DNA from: Spirosoma aureum
Lineage (GTDB): Bacteria; Bacteroidota; Bacteroidia; Cytophagales; Spirosomataceae
DNA length: 64,000 nt
Direction: 5' to 3'
Assembly (NCBI RefSeq): GCF_011604685.1
Contig: NZ_CP050063.1
Span: 1,262,501-1,326,500, forward strand
Part shown: in pieces, positions 60,801 through 64,000 of the stretch
Numbering within the stretch: position 1 is the stretch's first letter
Layout of the letters: each line of letters begins with the position of its first letter
Made by a program: the position numbers and the translations under genes
The notes under the pieces: generated by a model
What the model was told of the DNA's origin: nothing
The model's database searches: none
Seen by the model: the letters and a program-made list of their open reading frames with translations, nothing else

Positions 60801-61434
60801 TGCACTGTTAGCCGCTACATCGGGTTCAACGGCGATTCCGCCCGATACCTATTCGCAACTCCTTCTGCGAACAATTGGCTACAGCGATCAGCAGTTCGCT
60901 CGTGTGCCAAATCTGTATGCCTTTCAGGATGGACAGGGCCTGGCACGGCTGACCAACCTCCAGGCCTATGTGAGTACGCGCCTGGCTCCCAAGCAAGCCG
61001 ACAAAAAGAAAACCAGCCCGAATGCTACTGACGCGACCCTAAAGTCAATCAATAACAACCCTGAATTATACGTTGATTTTACGATTCCCTGGTCGCTCAA
61101 TATCAGCTATACCTTTGGGCTAACCAAGCTGACGCCCGAAATTTCGCAGGTGATTCAGGCCCTTACCCTAACGGGAGATTTAAGTCTGACGCCTAAATGG
61201 AAAATTACATTCAACACCGGTTATGATTTCCAGTTCAACAGCCCGACGCTGACAACCATTGGCATTAATCGTGATCTGCATTGCTGGGAAATGGCCTTTA
61301 ACTGGACTCCTTATTCGGGCAGTAATATTCGGTCGGGTAACTACTCGTTTGACCTGCGGGTGCGGTCTGCCATTCTTCAGGAACTCAAACTAAGCCGCCG
61401 TCGGAGTTTCTATGACACAGGCGGGTTCAGATAA
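57808..61434 (+). CDS. lptD: LPS-assembly protein LptD
   Basis: A 1208-residue outer-membrane protein from ATG 57808 (ANIIFLIKLKKGHFILRSP then RVVICFLWTVLSFSALG as the signal). Residues about 40-270 are an unusually long Ser/Thr/Pro/Arg-rich disordered region. It is followed by the OstA/LptD periplasmic domain (QTVELFGEASVIYGDISLKAEYIRLNY, KEIRYNFKSKKGKIQGVITQQ), and the barrel domain (about 480-1208) with SGILVPTYGEEPNGRGYYLRDGGYYW and many aromatic-ended strands. It inserts lipopolysaccharide into the outer leaflet together with LptE. It is divergent from the amidase-MCE pair, an envelope-biogenesis locus. Confidence 0.93.
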   Translation: MANIIFLIKLKKGHFILRSPLIRVVICFLWTVLSFSALGQSQPTLKRSVKDTIPTGPAATKRKLVSPSVKSTRPLAATTTTDAIKASNLNRALNPPSAVLNRLGAGLSRSASTQATKPQANTSSSNPINRATRSTKLVRDTLKGRQPNRVAVKKDSLRSRSIKTTPAVRSQSVGSQQVIPPVTTSVQRPADTPTVGPTGSTPAARSSANNPTSVSPTSTTTTPASKTAIATIPRSQTVPVGKTQIRPGIVSPNIVRPQSNTVIAPDSARIAAGDTAKADSLKSADSFATTVKYQAKDSTIYAADGQTVELFGEASVIYGDISLKAEYIRLNYITNEVYAKGRYDSTSKKWIGRPVFQDGEGKYDTKEIRYNFKSKKGKIQGVITQQGEGNVRGQNVKKDAEDNLYIGKAIYTTCNLETPHFHINASKLKVVHNKQVVAGPFNLVINQIPLPLGLPFGFFPFPKKKDIGVSGILVPTYGEEPNGRGYYLRDGGYYWAVSENLGLQFKGQIYSRGSWGLGVASAYNKRYRYSGSVNLAFNRNRSGDRVDTSQTPRNDFSFTWSHSPVPRGRGSFSANVNVSSNSYNQFNSGTGSNAYISNVAGSSVQYSRQFGQYARAGANIRVNQQFGQVNPQTLIRENGKTDVSSDFNFGINQIAPFALKGGTGRWYESFRVGLDVSGSIGISNTIRTQVDTSGLGFPVVTDLRTISSVQRALDSIARATAIRNGVPEPDPNLIAFNMQNLNRIWQNRTIQANYSIPISLPNFKLLRYINLTPGFSLQGSIYTKKLKYTYLGYQNTVAIDPATGLYLSDRNKVRIDTMRGFFPSYNFSANVSMNTRFYGTYFIRGKRIEAIRHTVAPSISFSYVPDFTNPSFGQFQVLSGEGSLASLPEYRRTLSVFRGLGGSGSSSSTESAFITFGIVNQLEMKVRTRGDSAGQDFKKIPIFDNISINGSYNLLAPDYKLSPISISANTQIFKNVSFNFSSTFDPYASRPYGGTAYYALLAATSGSTAIPPDTYSQLLLRTIGYSDQQFARVPNLYAFQDGQGLARLTNLQAYVSTRLAPKQADKKKTSPNATDATLKSINNNPELYVDFTIPWSLNISYTFGLTKLTPEISQVIQALTLTGDLSLTPKWKITFNTGYDFQFNSPTLTTIGINRDLHCWEMAFNWTPYSGSNIRSGNYSFDLRVRSAILQELKLSRRRSFYDTGGFR

Positions 61435-61442
61435 ACAGTATG

Positions 61443-61487
61443 CGGATTTCAGTAAGTAGCCTACAATGAACTGCTTACTGAAATCCG
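61443..61487. terminator. Inverted repeat between lptD and ribBA
   Basis: Perfect 14-base arms CGGATTTCAGTAAG (61443-61456) and its complement (61474-61487), extendable with mismatches, separated by 17 bases. Probably ends both convergent genes. Confidence 0.65.
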
Positions 61488-61495
61488 AACACTAC

Positions 61496-62782
61496 TTATT
61501 GTTCTTCATTAATGGGCTCATTCATGATCGTGTGGCCCATCTTGTCACGCTTGGTGCGTAGATACCGCTCGTTGTAGGGATTGGATGGAATTTCGATCGG
61601 AACGGTGTCAACGATCTCCAGACCATAACCCATTAAGCCTGCCCGTTTTTTAGGATTATTCGAGATGAGCCGGAGTTTCCGGATGCCCAGATCGCGAAGT
61701 ATCTGAGCACCAACGCCGTAATCGCGGGAATCCATTGGCAGACCAAGTTCAAGGTTAGCCTCAACAGTATCGCGGCCCATTTCCTGTAGTTTATAGGCCT
61801 TGAGCTTATTGAGCAGACCAATTCCCCGGCCTTCCTGAAACATATAGACCACAACGCCCTTGCCTTCCGCTTCAACCATTTCCATGGCTGCGTGAAGTTG
61901 CTGACCACAGTCGCAGCGGCATGAACCAAAAATATCGCCCGTAACGCAGGAAGAGTGGACACGTACCAGAACGGGTTCGTTGGGCTCCCAGGTGCCTTTT
62001 ACCAGGGCAAGGTGTGTGTCACCCGTATTGCTTTGTTTATAGGCAATCAGATCGAAGTGGCCCCATTCCGTAGGCATATCCACGCCAATTTCGCGCCGAA
62101 TCAGGGTCTCGGTTCGCAGCCGGTATTCAATTAAATCCTGAATACTAACCAGTTTCATGCCAAAACGATCGGCCATAACGCGCAATTGCGGCAGACGGGC
62201 CATAGTGCCGTCTTCGTTCAAAACTTCGATCAGAACGCCTGCGGGTGCCAGCCCTGCCAGCCGGGCCAGATCGATGGCGGCTTCGGTATGACCTGCCCGG
62301 CGAATGACTCCTCCTTCGGCCGAGCGCAACGGAAAAATGTGCCCTGGTCGGCCCAGATCTTCGGGCGTAGTGGCGGGATCAACCAGCGCCCGGATGGTCT
62401 TGGCGCGATCGGAAGCCGAGATGCCAGTCGTACAGCCATTACCCAGCAAATCGACAGAAACGGTGAAGGGGGTCGTATGAACAGAGGTGTTGCTGGTCAC
62501 CATCATGTCTAATCCAAGTTCATCGCAACGCTCCTGAGTAAGAGGAGCGCACATAAGGCCACGACCTTCACGAACCATGAAATTGACCATTTCAGGCGTG
62601 ATCATTTCGGCCGCGCAAATCATATCGCCTTCATTCTCGCGATCTTCGTCGTCCACTACCAATACGATTTTGCCCGCCTTAATATCAGCGATAGCATCTT
62701 CAATACGATCCAGTCGAATAGCATCCAGTTCGGGCTGATTCCCTGATTCGGTTCCGGTAATGTTGGTATTATTATTGCTCAT
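61496..62782 (-). CDS. ribBA: Bifunctional DHBP synthase / GTP cyclohydrolase II
   Basis: A 428-residue fusion enzyme. The start is the ATG at 62780-62782 ([18 protein letters not shown]); the longer frame begins with TTG. The N-terminal RibB domain has [44 protein letters not shown] and [17 protein letters not shown]. The C-terminal RibA domain binds zinc through Cys residues in [21 protein letters not shown] and has [20 protein letters not shown]. RibB makes DHBP from ribulose 5-phosphate and RibA opens GTP, the two entries of riboflavin synthesis. No FMN riboswitch is visible in the 230 bases upstream. Confidence 0.96.
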   Translation of the reverse strand: MSNNNTNITGTESGNQPELDAIRLDRIEDAIADIKAGKIVLVVDDEDRENEGDMICAAEMITPEMVNFMVREGRGLMCAPLTQERCDELGLDMMVTSNTSVHTTPFTVSVDLLGNGCTTGISASDRAKTIRALVDPATTPEDLGRPGHIFPLRSAEGGVIRRAGHTEAAIDLARLAGLAPAGVLIEVLNEDGTMARLPQLRVMADRFGMKLVSIQDLIEYRLRTETLIRREIGVDMPTEWGHFDLIAYKQSNTGDTHLALVKGTWEPNEPVLVRVHSSCVTGDIFGSCRCDCGQQLHAAMEMVEAEGKGVVVYMFQEGRGIGLLNKLKAYKLQEMGRDTVEANLELGLPMDSRDYGVGAQILRDLGIRKLRLISNNPKKRAGLMGYGLEIVDTVPIEIPSNPYNERYLRTKRDKMGHTIMNEPINEEQ

Positions 62783-63014
62783 TGGTTTGGTCGATGCGTG
62801 TAGGCGGAACTGTGCCAACTTTTAGCTTATGCGTTTATAGTTCTGGATTTTTTAGTCTATTGAATGCCCAAAACTACTTACTTTTATACTCAAAACTGTT
62901 TTTGGGAAAGATACGTTTCGCTGGACGCGAAAATGTCCGTTATGGCGTTTTTAGGAATAGAAACCGTCTTATTTCATCATTGAAAAAAACTTTACCCTTG
63001 TGCGAATTTTACGA

Positions 63015-64000
63015 ATGTGGCCGATTGAAATTGGGGTGAAAGCCAGATGGCTATCCGCTTTCTGGACCGGCTTGTTTTTGGTTATAGGTTTAGTGGCACA
63101 GGCGCAGGACCCTAACAATAACTACTGTGTAGACCGAAAAGGAACAGCCGAAGGTGGATTCACGCTGGAAAAAGACAGGATCTGTCTTGGGGAGACGGTT
63201 AGAATAACAGCCGTACAGCCGAATGTTGTCAATGCCGGATATAATTATGAGTACAGCGGAAAAGGTATACCACTGACTCCTACAAATCTGGTTACTTATT
63301 CCGGCTATACGAAACCAGGTTCCTACACGATTATACAGGTTGGCAGTGCTGGCTCAGGATCAATTGCCTGTAAAGTCGTTACGGTATTAGCCGTTGACCC
63401 AGTTAAGTTTACAGTTAAACTATGCTCCGGGCGGAAAGCCGTTATCGTGCCTGATCAGGCTACGCTTGGGCAATACGACAAATATGAAGTATACTGGGGT
63501 GACGGTGTACGGGAACAAAAAACACGGGCCGAGATGGCTGCCCAGCCGACTCATACCTATACTGGAGCTGGATCGTCGTATACAGTAACTGTGCAGGGGC
63601 TTTATAATGCCCCAGTTGCGTGTCAACCACCCGTGGAAAGTGCTCTGATACGGCCCGTATCTACTCCGTCGGCGCCCATTATCAATGAATTAACGGTAAA
63701 GAGTGATAACTCCATATCACTAAAATATCAGTCTGATGCTACCATACCTGTTCAATTGTTGCAAAAAGATGCTTCCGGTATCTTTACGGCAAGCGGGCAA
63801 ACGGGTACCGGCTCGGGCACGTTTACTGTCCAGACGGATGCCAAACAGGTTCAATGTTTTCAATTGCAGTATCAGGATGCCTGCGATAATTCGGTTGGCA
63901 TTAAATCTGAACAGGTATGTAGCCTGGTGCTGGAAGCGAAAGCGGGTAACAAACAAAATGATCTTTCCTGGCAGGCTTACGCAGGCTCTACATCTGCTTC
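63015..64000 (+). CDS. Large exported Ig/PKD-like protein, 5' part only
   Basis: A frame from ATG 63015 that runs past the right edge (about 328 codons visible). A signal peptide (WLSAFWTGLFLVIGLVAQAQ) precedes beta-sandwich repeats: RICLGETVRITAVQP, PGSYTIIQVG, then the PKD-like VYWGDGVREQKTR with HTYTGAGSSYTVTV. Cysteines occur in pairs (NYCV, ICLG, ACKV, LCSG). The pattern resembles gliding motility-associated CHU_C proteins secreted by the type IX system in Cytophagales, but the C-terminal domain lies outside. It faces away from ribBA with a gap of about 230 bases. Confidence 0.8.
   Translation, partial: MWPIEIGVKARWLSAFWTGLFLVIGLVAQAQDPNNNYCVDRKGTAEGGFTLEKDRICLGETVRITAVQPNVVNAGYNYEYSGKGIPLTPTNLVTYSGYTKPGSYTIIQVGSAGSGSIACKVVTVLAVDPVKFTVKLCSGRKAVIVPDQATLGQYDKYEVYWGDGVREQKTRAEMAAQPTHTYTGAGSSYTVTVQGLYNAPVACQPPVESALIRPVSTPSAPIINELTVKSDNSISLKYQSDATIPVQLLQKDASGIFTASGQTGTGSGTFTVQTDAKQVQCFQLQYQDACDNSVGIKSEQVCSLVLEAKAGNKQNDLSWQAYAGSTSA

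Noticed and set aside
62783..63014. FMN riboswitch before ribBA
   Set aside because: The upstream region lacks the conserved AGGGG-type and other RFN segments on the gene's strand.

Overview
The window is about 64 kb of chromosome from a Bacteroidota bacterium of the order Cytophagales. A Spirosoma-like genus is my best inference. Support comes from the gliding lipoprotein GldD, a TonB-dependent receptor, a Bacteroidota-type LptD, a large Ig/PKD-like secreted protein starting at the right edge, many small lipoproteins, and promoter-like TAnnTTTG boxes in place of classical -35/-10 sequences. GC content looks close to one half, except for an AT-rich patch at about 6.8-7.5 kb. I see no rRNA, tRNA, CRISPR array, insertion sequence or phage module.

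Layout. 0-1.7 kb: a leftward LemA/TPM/TPM operon. 1.8-5 kb: DASH-type photolyase/cryptochrome, a DUF547 protein and an SDR-like protein without the usual YxxxK motif. 5-6.7 kb: a NarL-type response regulator and its histidine kinase. 6.8-8.5 kb: an AT-rich multi-span membrane gene, a small CPxHC protein and a non-coding stretch with a candidate small RNA. 8.5-11 kb: PNPOx-like protein, DUF1348 protein and TetR regulator as a leftward unit, then a lipoprotein FKBP isomerase. 11.4-17 kb: exported S9 peptidase, lipoprotein, class V aminotransferase and M28 peptidase. 17-23.5 kb: an HD-domain protein fused to a PycTM-like membrane module, a phosphoesterase/outer-membrane-barrel fusion and a membrane class III nucleotide cyclase. 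24-28 kb: TetR-SDR and AraC-SDR units with striking palindromic operators.

28-42.6 kb: CsaA, a sorbosone-dehydrogenase-like protein, a TonB receptor preceded by a ModE-like regulator, a membrane patatin, cytochrome bd oxidase (cydAB), endonuclease V, an S41 peptidase, a membrane AraC regulator and a lipoprotein. 42.8-45.8 kb: two translationally coupled membrane genes of unknown function with repeated Trp-His/Pro-Pro-His and His-Leu-His-Pro motifs, the best candidate for an undescribed system. 45.9-53.7 kb: mostly housekeeping genes (sugar isomerase-like, APP1-like phosphatase, DUF2064 transferase, RidA, gltX, AIM24-like, gldD, cytochrome c). 53.8-62.8 kb: an acyl-CoA carboxylase beta subunit, an envelope cluster (MCE protein and amidase divergent from lptD) and ribBA. 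From 63 kb the large secreted protein begins and runs off the window.

Many intergenic gaps hold inverted repeats: ordinary intrinsic terminators, two related ACCTATAAGG hairpins, arrays of GAGTGAAT-like octamers facing their complements, and a hairpin element whose right arm contains the predicted start codon of gldD. Several start codons were moved inward from the longest reading frame, on the basis of signal peptides, family lengths or the first true ATG.
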